A DNA stretch of 64,000 bases, from positions 109,866,509 to 109,930,508 of the forward strand of contig OV884015.1 of assembly GCA_930367205.1 (NCBI GenBank). Direction: 5' to 3'. Position numbers and translations under genes: made by a program. Below are positions 31,146-41,487 of the stretch, piece after piece; the first letter of the stretch is position 1; each line of letters begins with the position of its first letter. The notes below the pieces were generated by a model. The model did not search any database. It saw only the letters and a program-made list of their open reading frames with translations, and was not told where the DNA came from. The stretch is from Acanthosoma haemorrhoidale (Eukaryota; Arthropoda; Insecta; Hemiptera; Acanthosomatidae).

Positions 31146-31900
31146 CTTGTTGTATTTAGTATTTTAACGGCCGTAAATTCTGACAGACATAACACTTGAA
31201 TTAAATTTATTGACTATATGTAATTAAATAATTACAGGGCATAATGAATAGATATTGGACAAAATGTAGAGTGCCTATAACATTTTCTACAATTATATAC
31301 TTTAAAACATTTTCTACAAATATTACTTTAATGATTCTCGCAATAACCGCCTGTTTAAGTTGACTTGTCACTGAACATTTGAGAGTATAAATAGTCTTTT
31401 ATGTGAAATTTGACCTGGCCCGTGAATATCCGCTTTGTAAGCTTTGCGGCTAAATTGAGCTCTGAATATCAAACTAAGGTTTTGATTAATACGTCAATCG
31501 TTTAGGGACCTAAGTGGACTAAAATAACAAATACATTGTCATGAAAATCGAGTCCGCAATACTCAACTCAGCTTCATATTGAGGGTCGTTATTTTGCATG
31601 AAACAATACATCACGCCATAAACATGCTAACATCCATTTACACTGTGTCTCCATTAATGTAATGCCATGACAAATAATTAATTGTCGTTTATCAATCAAT
31701 TACGAATGTCAGATATAACATTTAATTTTATGATATTCCACATGATTTGTCCATAACCGCATGAAAAACGCTTTCAAATTCTCTAGAGTTAGGTAAATAG
31801 TTTGTGCATTTGTAATTTCGTTATATATCTATTCAAAATAATTTGCATTTGCAATATGACCACTATACTAGTAGCCTATCCATAACCAAGTGCATGAAGA
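31146..31900. other. AT-rich stretch, nothing recognised
   Basis: No coding or transposon signature is seen. Confidence 0.4.
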
Positions 31901-31904
31901 ACCA

Positions 31905-32085
31905 AATATAATTTCCTAGTACACCTAATTTCAAGTAAGTAGATTCAATATCGTCAAATATGATTTCCTAGTACACCTATTTCCAAGTAAGTAGATTCAA
32001 TATTGTCAAATATGATTTCCTAGTAAACCTATTCAAAGTAGATTAAATATCGTCAAATATGATTTCCTAGTACACCTATCATTTC
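31905..32085 (+). repeat. Tandem repeat, about 56-bp unit, three and a half copies
   Basis: The unit includes ATGATTTCCTAGTACACCTA and then AAGTAGATTCAATATCGTCA. The third copy has a short deletion. Confidence 0.85.
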
Positions 32086-32224
32086 ATTTAAAATTATTTC
32101 GGGCTCGTCAAATATGTATAATGTGTCCAGGCTGGAAAGCCCTTTTTTTTTTGTTTTGTTTGCAATAAACCGACATTGCTCTGCTGCCATTAGTAAGGTA
32201 GAATCGGAGAGATGGTGGTAGAAA

Positions 32225-32470
32225 TTTCAACTAAACTCATCTTAATCCGGCGGTGAGCTGCACTCAGACTGAGTGACTCCCACTGGCAATATGCTTAATG
32301 TAGAACTTGGTTTTTGGAGTCGAGCTGCGACTTCTCCTAGCTCCAGGCAATCTATCCTCCGGCCCCTCCAGAGCTCCTCCAGCCGGCCTCCGCCTTCCTC
32401 CCGTATCGCAGTAAATTTTCCCCCGCCGAGCTCGTAAACTGCCGAACGACCGTAAAACAACTTCCTAACG
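32225..32470. other. GC-rich island with an open minus frame
   Basis: A minus-strand frame of about 70 codons (YELGGGKFTAIREEGGGRLE..., LELGEVAARLQKPSSTL) is open in a GC-rich block. The peptide is not recognised and there is no supported start or splice site. It may be a conserved exon of an unknown gene or simply a GC island. Confidence 0.25.
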
Positions 32471-33045
32471 GCACTTTACCTCCAAATAACTTATATTTGC
32501 CATTAAACTGAATTATCATCGTCTCGTAAAAATTCTTTTAATAAACGATATAGCTCCAGTTGAGTCATCGCCTGTTTATTCATGGCCTGGAGATCAGTTT
32601 ATGATTTGTCAAAGAATAAACTACATAAAAATATTTTTAACGCTTTTTTAATTGTGTTACATTCAGTTCTGTATTCTAAATTGTTGAGCCTTTAGAAATT
32701 AAAAAGACCTTTAGTCGCTTTTTGGAAGCAACTAGCAACACCTTGTCTAGGCTTCAATAAACACTTTGAAACCATACTTAGGCATAGCAACACAAAACTT
32801 GGCACAAAAAGATGTTAATTTTGATGTCCAGGCGTTCCTCATCCAAAACGTTCTGGCGATCTCCTTATCTATTCTCCAGGTTAGACTGGCTCTTCCTCTC
32901 TTTTTGTCTACTAAGCTTCTTACCTTATCTATAACGATTAATACTCATCAATCTATACCTACAATATCTTAGGGTTCAAATCCTTATCTCTACTCTTGGA
33001 ACACAGATTCTCGTCTCTTTGATCTTTAGCACCACTTTCTACAAA
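32471..33045. other. AT-rich stretch, nothing recognised
   Basis: No supported feature is seen. Confidence 0.4.
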
Positions 33046-33049
33046 ACTG

Positions 33050-33520
33050 CAGCTGATGATATATAAATGTGTCGTCCGGCCAGCTCTGCTGTACGGTGCC
33101 CCGCTGTTTACCCACTTGACTGACAATATAGCTAAACGTCTCAAGCAATTCCAGAATGGGATCATGCGAAAAGTGGTCCGACATACCTCTCTCAAGTGGT
33201 TAAAGAACGCCGATCCGTTGCTTGAAGTGCCGTCGGAGGATGAGTTCATCCGCCGGATGTCTCATCAAGTTTTTCGACGCGTTGCAGCTCCTCACAAATC
33301 CAGTGTTTAACACTATGACCCCACCACCCCTACCACATCGATGGCATCAGACTTTCGGGGGAAATTTAGGTTAAGAATTAGTATGTAAGTTAGTTTTTAA
33401 GTTTTCTTTTGTTGTGATCAAAAAGGTGAACACCATCACCTTGTAGAGTCTTGTCAATGAAGCCAAGTATATTGTGTATCATTGTACTTGTATTGATTAT
33501 ATACCTTCTATACCGATTCA
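33050..33520 (+). mobile_element. LINE family B 3' end
   Basis: The ORF2 C-terminal region reads LMIYKCVVRPALLYGAPLFT, then FQNGIMRKVVRHTSLKWL and, after a frameshift, the FFDAL and NPVFNTMTPPPL part. The 3' UTR keeps the stem-loop at 33423-33443 with a changed loop (AACACCA). Confidence 0.8.
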
Positions 33521-34250
33521 GACCTAGTGTCGCTGCAGGATATATAACATGTGATATGTGAATAGACTCAAGTGAGAATCTATAATGAATAATAATTTTT
33601 TAAGGGGACTGGAAAAAAAAAACTCCAGCATTCGACAGTTCCTTCCTTGCCCTCATCCTTTAAAATCATCCAATCACAATGACTCATTATCCAAACCAAC
33701 GTTTATTAGAACTATTCAATTATTTCCATTATTAAGCTTGTTCCAGATGATTAGCTGGGTCTTTGCTTCTTTCGCTGTTATTTATTTATCTGTTATGTAA
33801 CATATCTATCTATCTATCAAAATAGCAAATGTAGTAATTAAAATAGCTTCGATCCCGCTAAACATTTAGTTTAAAGTCAAACTCACGATGTCCTTGTCAA
33901 GCTAATAACAACAGGATAAGCACACAATGCTTAGTTTTGCAGCCTAATTGATTATTCAAGTTTTGTTCGTATTTTAACTTTTTGTCACATTAAAACCTTT
34001 AGTAGTAATATATAATTCATGAACAGCCTCCAAAAGCTTTCAATTATTAAGGTCATTATTAATAAATACGGAGACAGCAATTAAAATTGAAACAAGATAG
34101 ATTTCATAGATTTAATTTTAAAATGTATGATTACATAGCATTATTTTTACTAAGCTACTAAGACCCAAAAGTACGTACGTTTAAAAGTTTTCTTTTTATT
34201 TTGAACATTTCCTATTAAACTGTGAAATTGGTTTTAAACAGTATTATTAT
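33521..34250. other. AT-rich stretch, nothing recognised
   Basis: No supported feature is seen. Confidence 0.4.
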
Positions 34251-34254
34251 TATC

Positions 34255-34570
34255 AGTTCTGACGCACGCCTGGGTGATATCCGAGTGAGCCGCCTTCCTG
34301 ATAATGATCCGAACGGCTGATAAACTGCGGTTTCTAAGAGCATTATCAGGCTGGATATTTAGTCACACACCACCCTTGTAAATATTGACAGTGACTGGAG
34401 AGAGAAAGAGACTTAGCCCTAAATAAAACATATTGAAGGGAATCCCTGTGAGGCGGGGCTGTCCTTGGGAGGATTCTGCTGGAGTGCTGGTGATCCGTAG
34501 CAACTTTATCCTGTAAGCTCCAGCCGCTCTTACGTCCTCTCCAGCGCCACGCTATTTTCTCCACAAAATG
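34255..34570. promoter_or_regulatory. GC-richer island with clustered CTGATAA and a Runt-type site
   Basis: CTGATAA occurs at 34298-34304, 34317-34323 and, reversed, at 34343-34349. TGCGGTTT, a Runt-domain core, lies at 34326-34333 beside the second. GATA-type and Runt motifs close together can mark insect enhancers. No reporter or conservation evidence is available here, so this is an inference from motif spacing. Confidence 0.25.
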
Positions 34571-34869
34571 TAACCCCCACCACGACTACCAGCGGATTGC
34601 TGAATATTGCATATATATTATATCTATGTATAAAATTTATATTGTGTTTTCTATACTTTCCCCCTTTGGTTATTTACAACTCATTGTCAAGTTATATGAA
34701 AATATTAACTATTATTTATTTACCTGGACGTCTGTGATTTTGCTGAAAAATTAGTCGTAATTACTCTTAGAATAATTGATTATATATGCAAACTACAGAT
34801 GGGGAGAGATCTTGTTAAATGTTCCATTGAATTCTTTACTAGAGCTGGTCGAATCCTGGAAGTCTGGTG

Positions 34870-35190
34870 GAAGGTTCAACGACTAGAACTAGTAACTAAG
34901 TTAAGTAACTAAGTAAATAACTAGTAAAATCTAGTAACTAATTCTAGTAAGTAACTAGTAAACTAATAACTAAGTCCAGTAAGTAACTAGTAGGCTAATA
35001 ACTAATAGACTAGTAACTAAGTAAGTAAGTAAATAGTAAAATCTAGTAACTAGTGAACTAATAACTAAGTCCAGTAAGTAACTAGTAAAATCTAGTAACT
35101 ACGTCCAGTAAGTAACTAGTAAAATCTAGTAACTACCTCCAGTAAGTAACTAGTAGACAAGTAAGTATGTAACTAATAAAATCTTGCTGA
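34870..35190 (+). repeat. Degenerate tandem repeat rich in AGTAACTAGTA
   Basis: About 30-40-bp irregular units built on AGTAACTAGTAAAATCTAGT and AACTAAGTCC, each carrying the ACTAGT palindrome. Confidence 0.85.
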
Positions 35191-35765
35191 TCGCGCATTA
35201 GATTACAAGATGATGAAAAGGCGTGTGACTCCAGATTTCTCTTAACAGTCAAGAACACTTGGTAACTGATGAAAGAGACTTGCAAAAAAAATCTGACTCC
35301 CTTTGCTAAATGATTAAATAATTATTCTTCAAAGCCCTTTGTTCCTAAACAATACAGCACTCAGTAACATTAAGGGACACATATTTGAAACTCAAAAGAC
35401 TTAGGTTATTCTAAATATAAACCTAATAAATTAAAACTAATCCGGACAAGGCAAAACAAGCATATTTGCAACCGACCTAAGTCCGTAAAGGACAATAATA
35501 GACGCTCCTTAATCTACCAGTAACAGACCTTTCCGTAATGATCTTATTTCAGTTTAGTTATCATAAATTTCATCCATAAAATTACACGAAAATCCACTTC
35601 CGGTTTTAAATTGGAAATGCCATTATTATTTCTAGAAGCAAACAGTTAATTCCGGTCATGGCCTGGACGTCGTCACGTTTTATAGATCGCCCAGTCTGGC
35701 AGTATCACTTCTGTTAGAACCATGCTCCGTTCTTTTGACAACCACGCGGGGACTGAGTCAACGAT
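35191..35765. other. AT-rich stretch, nothing recognised
   Basis: No supported feature is seen. Confidence 0.4.
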
Positions 35766-35766
35766 C

Positions 35767-36643
35767 GTTGTCGGGTTGCCGCTAGGGGAGTGCCTGATAA
35801 CTCTAGCCCTGGTGACAAGTGCGGATTGTTGTAGTTAATAACATGGACCATTGTTCCATGTCGGCGTTAATATCTGACTCCATTTTATGATAGGGATGTG
35901 TCCCTACAATACACTGTGTTCAAAAGAAGAGGTACAGAGGTTTCATAAAGAATAAGACCAGTTTCCAGAGTTCGGGCAGGGGCCCGGCAGCATCACAGGT
36001 ACAAGTCGGCAGAGGGTCTGCAAGGAGGCTGAAAGGCAAGGTGCCATACGCAGAGGCGCTGAGGAGAGAGTGGGCGACGAGGAGTCTAATATACTGACAT
36101 CCAGGGCCAAGTGGCCCTGGCGTAAAGCGACACCGACTAACTGCGGATGAAGAGAGATAAAGAGTAGAAGAATGAGTTCCCGGGTCAGTGGCCCTGGCGT
36201 AAAGCATCACCAAGTGAAAGCGGTGAGGAGATGAGTGGGATTTTGGGCTAGAAGCTCCTGGATTAAATAGTATTTTCCCCTTCCTGATGGAAGGTGGAGT
36301 CGGTCTGAAAGGGGTATGTTTATGATGGCACACCTGCATCTCTGTCACAAGGCGCGTGACCGGAGACAAGGGTTGCTTAGTTTACAACTGTTTATGGCAT
36401 GCTAGGGACTCACCCATTTAGGTTTATGACCACCGAGAGGCGACCCTAGGTCTAACAGGGTCTGTTTTATTACGGCCAGGTGGCTTTTAGGCCAGTGTAC
36501 CTGCTGTTACCTGACTTGTTTTACGACTGCCGGCCCCCTGCGTTTATTGCTAGACTTTCACCATGATTTACATTATATAATAATATATTATATATGCACC
36601 AGAGTATAGGGTGATTAACTTATGTAGTTAGCGGTCGCTACAA
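35767..36643 (+). mobile_element. Unidentified repeat element, about 0.9 kb
   Basis: It starts with the TGTCGGG...CTACA block also seen at 54219 and 19034. It continues with GTTCAAAAGAAGAGGTACAG (compare 54369) and ends with ATTAACTTATGTAGTTAGCG, matching 55243-55270. Internally GTGGCCCTGGCGTAAAGC occurs twice (near 36112 and 36187). There is no coding capacity. The ends and size fit a non-autonomous LTR or DNA element, and the class is unresolved. Confidence 0.5.
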
Positions 36644-36730
36644 TCGTTATCTATTATCATGACGTCGTTATCTATTATCATGATATCGTTATCTATTATC
36701 ATGACGTCGTTATCTACGATCATGATAAGA
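36644..36730 (+). repeat. 21-bp tandem array, four copies, with TGACGTC
   Basis: The unit is TCGTTATCTATTATCATGAC followed by G. It creates TGACGTC (a CRE-like palindrome) at unit junctions and TTATC (GATA) motifs in each unit. Confidence 0.85.
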
Positions 36731-37003
36731 ACGATTGCTTTGTTAATTTTTCTTGTTGGGTATTTCCTCCAATTCCATTTATTTTAAATGAGAGCGGTGA
36801 ATTCTTCGAACTGTTCCTATACAACCGATCAATTCTCAGTCGCCTCTGAGTTTGTACTCTAGTGAATAGTTATATAAAGTTCATTTTTGAGCTCTAGAAC
36901 TAACAAAAACAACAACGCTTTAATAAATATTTTTAACCTTCATCAAAATACAACGTATTTGTAATCAAAAAGCTTTATTGATTTCTTGACTGGTATATAA
37001 CTA

Positions 37004-37918
37004 CAGTGGAATCCCAATATTTCGTATCTCGATTATTCGTATTCCCGGACAATTCGTACAAATTTGCCGGTCCCCAGAGAAAATCCTAGTAAGTGGTATA
37101 AAAACAATGCATTTCAGTCCCCTCGGCAATTTGTATTATTTTTATGCTCGAGGTCACTTAAAACGCCTTATAGTACATATTTCCAGCTTAAAAACCTCGT
37201 TAATTCGTACTGTTTCAAGAAAGGGAAAGAGGACAGTGAGAGACCAGAGAGCAGAATGAGTGCGAGATAAATGTTTTCTATGAAATCAAGTAATTCCTTC
37301 TACAGAAGCAAAAGCGAGAGCGAGTGAGAGAGACTGGTTTTCGATAAAGGCCCTTATGTAATTCGTACTCTTTTTACTCAAAGGAAATAAGGAGAGGAGA
37401 GAGGGAAAGTTTTAGGAATTGTTTCTACAGTTCAGCCTCGTTTTCGTTATCGTTGTGACACGTTACCATTTTGACGACGGCCTAGTAGTATTTGGGATGT
37501 TAACCGACGAAGAAATTTTAGATCCATCTGAGGACGTTGATGGTAAAGATGGAGAGGGCGATGAAGATGATGTACCAACAATTACTGCTAAAGTTGCTAA
37601 ACAATACGTGAACAACGTACGACAATACCCGTTTGCAAGGATTGCGTCAAAAAAAAATTACGGATTTTTTTCAAACAAATGTTTGATTGGTGTTTATTTA
37701 ATCTAGAACATAAGTATGTACATATTTTTTATTGCGTGTATGGTTTATTGTTTAGTTTAGTATTAACTAGTTTTATTGCATAGTTTTTATCCTTACTACA
37801 TTGTACTTACTTATTAATACATACATGTTTGCATTAATACGTTTTTTAATTTTGTACTCCCGATAATTCGTGCCAAACTGTCAGTCCCTTGGCAATACGA
37901 ATTATCGGGATTCTACTG
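37004..37918 (+). mobile_element. pogo/Tigger-like DNA transposon derivative
   Basis: Terminal inverted repeats CAGTGGAATCCCAATATTTC (left) and GAATTATCGGGATTCTACTG (right) are flanked by TA (37002-37003 and 37919-37920). Subterminal blocks with TTCGTAC and GCCGGTCCC repeat inward. Only a short C-terminal acidic remnant of the transposase is left. The 915-bp length is far below an autonomous element. Confidence 0.75.
37480..37706 (+). pseudogene. pogo/Tigger-like transposase C-terminal remnant
   Basis: The peptide MLTDEEILDPSEDVDGKDGE, then GDEDDVPTITAKVAKQYV, has the DEEI-plus-acidic tail seen at the C-terminus of pogo/Tigger and Jerky-type transposases. The DDE domain and CENP-B-like DNA-binding domain are absent. 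Confidence 0.6.
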
Positions 37919-37920
37919 TA

Positions 37921-39345
37921 ATATAATTCAGCTTTACAATAAAAACAAATTGTATATAGCATTAGTAAGTGAAATGCAGAAAGATTCATTGTTTCTTTTG
38001 TGATGCGGACTCAGAAGAAGCTGACTGGCTTTTTGCCAACACAACATTTCAGCCGTTCCTGTCTCACTTCAGCTCAGCCCACCATGTTGGCCGAAAAAAT
38101 AAACTCTACATTTAAAAGTATTATAGTCACTTTGATTTTTTTTCTTTAATCTCAGTTTATAACGTCCTTCTTGATCAAAGGTACTCAATTATTTTTCTTG
38201 TATAAAAAATTTTAATTCCATTGAAACTATGATTTCTATAAGTTTATAAGCTTATAGAAATCATAAAGTTTATAAGCTAAAAAAAAACAAATATAAAGAG
38301 TATATTAGAGAGGAAAATCGATAAGAAAACATTTTGTTTGTTAAACTTACATGGCTCACTTCAGAAAAAATATCATCCAAAAAATTACAAACAGAAATTA
38401 GCTCGAATGCTATTGTATAAGTTTCTGCTGTTTTAATTTTCTGAACTAAAACACACTGTCAGAAGTGAGGATATAACGATACAGGGATTTACGAACTTAA
38501 CACAAGTTAAAATATTAAAACTTTGAATATAACTCAGTTAACTTGGAGTGCAGATCAATGTACTATTAAAATTTTAGAAGGATTAATAATTACGTTAGAA
38601 AACACACACACACAGGCATTGAAGCAGGCAGTCAGACGAAAAACTGTTTCGAACTATAGCCTAGACCCTATCTTCGGGGTCGGCAATAAATGTATGCAAC
38701 ATAATCAATGTACGTGAATAAACGCAATTAAATAATATAATAAAAACAAAAAGATAGTTTGAAACATAAAAAATATTATAAATGCCTAAATTAGTGAATT
38801 TGTGAATAATTTTTCTGTGAAATTGAAAAACATGGAAGTTACACTCTCAAAATAAATCAATTGTTTGTTCACAAAAAGAACTTGAGAAAATTTAATAAAT
38901 GTTGTGTCCAATCGTCCAATAATTTAATTGAAACAACATACTTTTATTAATTGAGGAAGCGATTTTAATTAGCCGCAACAGGAAACACGATACTACTTCT
39001 AATCCCTGGATGACAAGCGAAGTGTATTAAATTTAATTGTTGTCCCAAACAGGATATAATATTTATTTCCGAGTGGATTTTAAGTAACTACGTAGTTCTT
39101 CCATCAATAAGTGGCCTTATAAATTTTATTATTATTATTTAAAAATTTTACGCATGTAAATATGCTTGCTAATTTTGAGGAAAAATAATTCATTTTATTA
39201 TCAACCACTGAATTTATTATGATTTTCAACAAATATAAGAAATATAAATTAAAACATGCTTGGATCATATCTGACGTGCGATTTGTTTGGGAGATATTTT
39301 TCCGTAACAGTATTTTACCACGGCAAAAAAAAATAATATATACAC
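37921..39345. other. AT-rich stretch, nothing recognised
   Basis: A short inverted repeat around TTATAAGCTTATAG near 38250 is the only structure noted. Confidence 0.4.
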
Positions 39346-39349
39346 ATAT

Positions 39350-39395
39350 ATATATCATATGATATAATTATATATATATATATATATGCAGCCAT
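39350..39395. repeat. (TA)n microsatellite
   Basis: Alternating T and A, with short interruptions. Confidence 0.85.
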
Positions 39396-39607
39396 GTACA
39401 ATTATTTATACCGTTGTACAATTATCTTCAATTGGCTATACCGTTTCATATATCGTACATAATCACTTTATGGTCAGTATGATTATGAAGCCCTTAATAC
39501 TTAGATGGGCTGTTTTCAGTTCTACGCTCCCCACCTCCCCTTGTGATTAATTGTCTAGCGAACTGCTACTAGCAATCACTGTCCAGCAATTATTATTTAT
39601 GCCTTAA

Positions 39608-39611
<4 letters not shown>

Positions 39612-39694
<83 letters not shown>

Positions 39695-39721
39695 CTCTCT
39701 CTTTCTCTTCTTCTCTCTCTC
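39612..39721. repeat. (CT)n microsatellite, about 110 bp
   Basis: Nearly uninterrupted CT dinucleotides, with a few substitutions at the right end. Confidence 0.97.
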
Positions 39722-39979
39722 ATGTGATTGCGTATACTGTTTAATAGATAACTTATTGCCAGGTGTTTGTTACCGAGCAAAATTGGAATCGCTCGCTTGT
39801 CTGCGGAGTGTTATAAACAATAATCTGCATAACTTATACAATATAGTACCACAAGGTACAGGAGCATAAATTATAATGATGAAAGTAAGTAAGAAAAGTT
39901 TTTTTGAGTGGTAAAAGACAGATGTGAGATAAAAATAATTTCAATGATAATACAAAGAATTAATATGTGGAAACGTAGA

Positions 39980-40163
39980 AGTTAAGGTTCGGACGTCGTA
40001 GGCAGCCAGCCTAATCCTTAAGTCATCGGGATGTAAACATCCCGAATGTATTTAGAGAGGCTTTAAAAGCTCAAATAAAAACAGTCTTGTGACAACTCTC
40101 GTTCAGTAACTACATTCAACCTCTTTCCTTTTTCTTCTCGTTTTTCGTTGACGATCGTTAACT
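39980..40163 (+). repeat. Gypsy 5' LTR
   Basis: This 184-bp LTR starts AGTTAAGG. It contains the hairpin CGGGATGTAAACATCCCG, an AAATAAAA box about 30 bp upstream of a TCAGT initiator (40103-40107), the usual start signal of arthropod gypsy elements, and a T/C-rich U5. It is identical to the 3' LTR. Confidence 0.95.
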
Positions 40164-40180
40164 GGTGCCGAAACCCGGGA
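40163..40180 (+). other. tRNA-Phe primer-binding site
   Basis: TGGTGCCGAAACCCGGGA is complementary to the tRNA-Phe acceptor 3' end (TTTCGGCACCA). The first T is shared with the last LTR base. Confidence 0.9.
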
Positions 40181-40271
40181 GCGGAGTGGGTTCGAGTCAT
40201 TAACGTGCGAGTTGGTTTTTGTTTTTTTTTTCCTTCTTATTCACTTTCGTGTGATTTAATTAAAGTAGGTA

Positions 40272-41442
40272 ATGGTGGAATTGCGGCCGGCAGCGTTTGA
40301 AGTTCCACAGTTACCTAAAGAAACCATGGCTGAAGCCCATGCGAACACACTGGCGTGGATGAAGGTGCGGGCAGTGACGTCACAGGACATGAGGAAAATG
40401 ATCTCAGACCTCGAAAAATTTTCTGGGGAAATAGGTGAGTTAAATCATTTTCTCAAAGGTGGAGATAGGATTATGGAGAGGATACAAGCCAAGATGGACG
40501 AAGGGTTACTCGACCCAGGTGACGCTAAGTCAATAAAGGCAGACCTGGTGTGCAGGGTGAAAAGGAAGGTGCTGAACCTGATACAGGCGGACGAGGAAAC
40601 CCCGTGGGAGATAGTAAAGACGAGACTGAAAAAAGCATATGGGGGGGGGACGATGGACCCCAGAGGAGGATATATTCCAAATGTTTCGAGAAATGAAATC
40701 TCCGAGACAGAATAGTGGACAGTATGCTGCAGTCCTGGTTGTCCGCTACAATAAAATAAATGAGAAAATGAGGGAGACAACTAGCGCCGATGAAGTGGAG
40801 GGCAGGATGGGATTCCTGTCAACAATCTTAAAGGTACAATTAGCGAAGGAGACGGGAAGGAAGGAAGGGTTCCCTAATGAGCGATCGTTCCTCGAATGCG
40901 CCCAGGCGATGATAGATGCTAGCGCAAGGGAAGAAGAAGTAAAAATGAACGAAGATGACAACGATTGGAGCCAGATCCCATATAGGAGAAACAGGACCCC
41001 AAAAGCAGTGTGGAGGAGACAGGAAACGCCGTTTGCCGGTAGAGACAGGGGAGCGACAAGAGAGAGAAGATTGGGAGTGACGAGGCCTAGGTACGCACCT
41101 CGGAAAGAAGAAAGGAAATGTCATGGTTGTGGAAAGACGGGCCATCTGGTAGCTCAGTGCCCTCGCACTAAGTGCTTTGAGTGTGGGGAAGAAGGACACA
41201 TAGCAAGACAATGTCCATACTTGTTTCGTAGAAGGGAATTTCACAAAGCAGAACCAATGGAGGTGAACAACCAGGAAATCCGGGAGAGGCGGAGCGCGAC
41301 ACCAAGAGAAATTGGATCATCGGGCGACGAGTCATCAGGGACGTCGGAGACAGACGGAGAGGAGTCGAAGCGCAGCGGGAGCAGACGACGAGAGTGGCAG
41401 AAGAATCCCTCGCGCAGATGGGAGCGGCGTACGGAGGCCTGA
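40272..41442 (+). CDS. gag: Gypsy gag with two zinc knuckles, one frame break
   Basis: Gag packages the element RNA. Reading starts at ATG 40272 (MVELRPAAFEVPQLPKE) and runs to a run of nine G's at 40641-40649. From there the coding signal continues in the next frame to TGA at 41440-41442. One G fewer would join the frames, so this is either a real one-base slip or a homopolymer assembly error. C-terminally, CHGCGKTGHLVAQC and CFECGEEGHIARQC are two perfect C-x2-C-x4-H-x4-C knuckles, followed by a Glu/Arg/Ser-rich tail. Confidence 0.9.
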
Positions 41443-41487
41443 GGAGAGTGGCAGCAGAGAGGCGACCGCATCCTAAGGTGCAATACA

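Noticed and set aside
40188..40205. GGGTTCGAGTC as a tRNA or SINE B-box
   Set aside because: It lies just after the gypsy primer site, and there is no matching A-box or cloverleaf.
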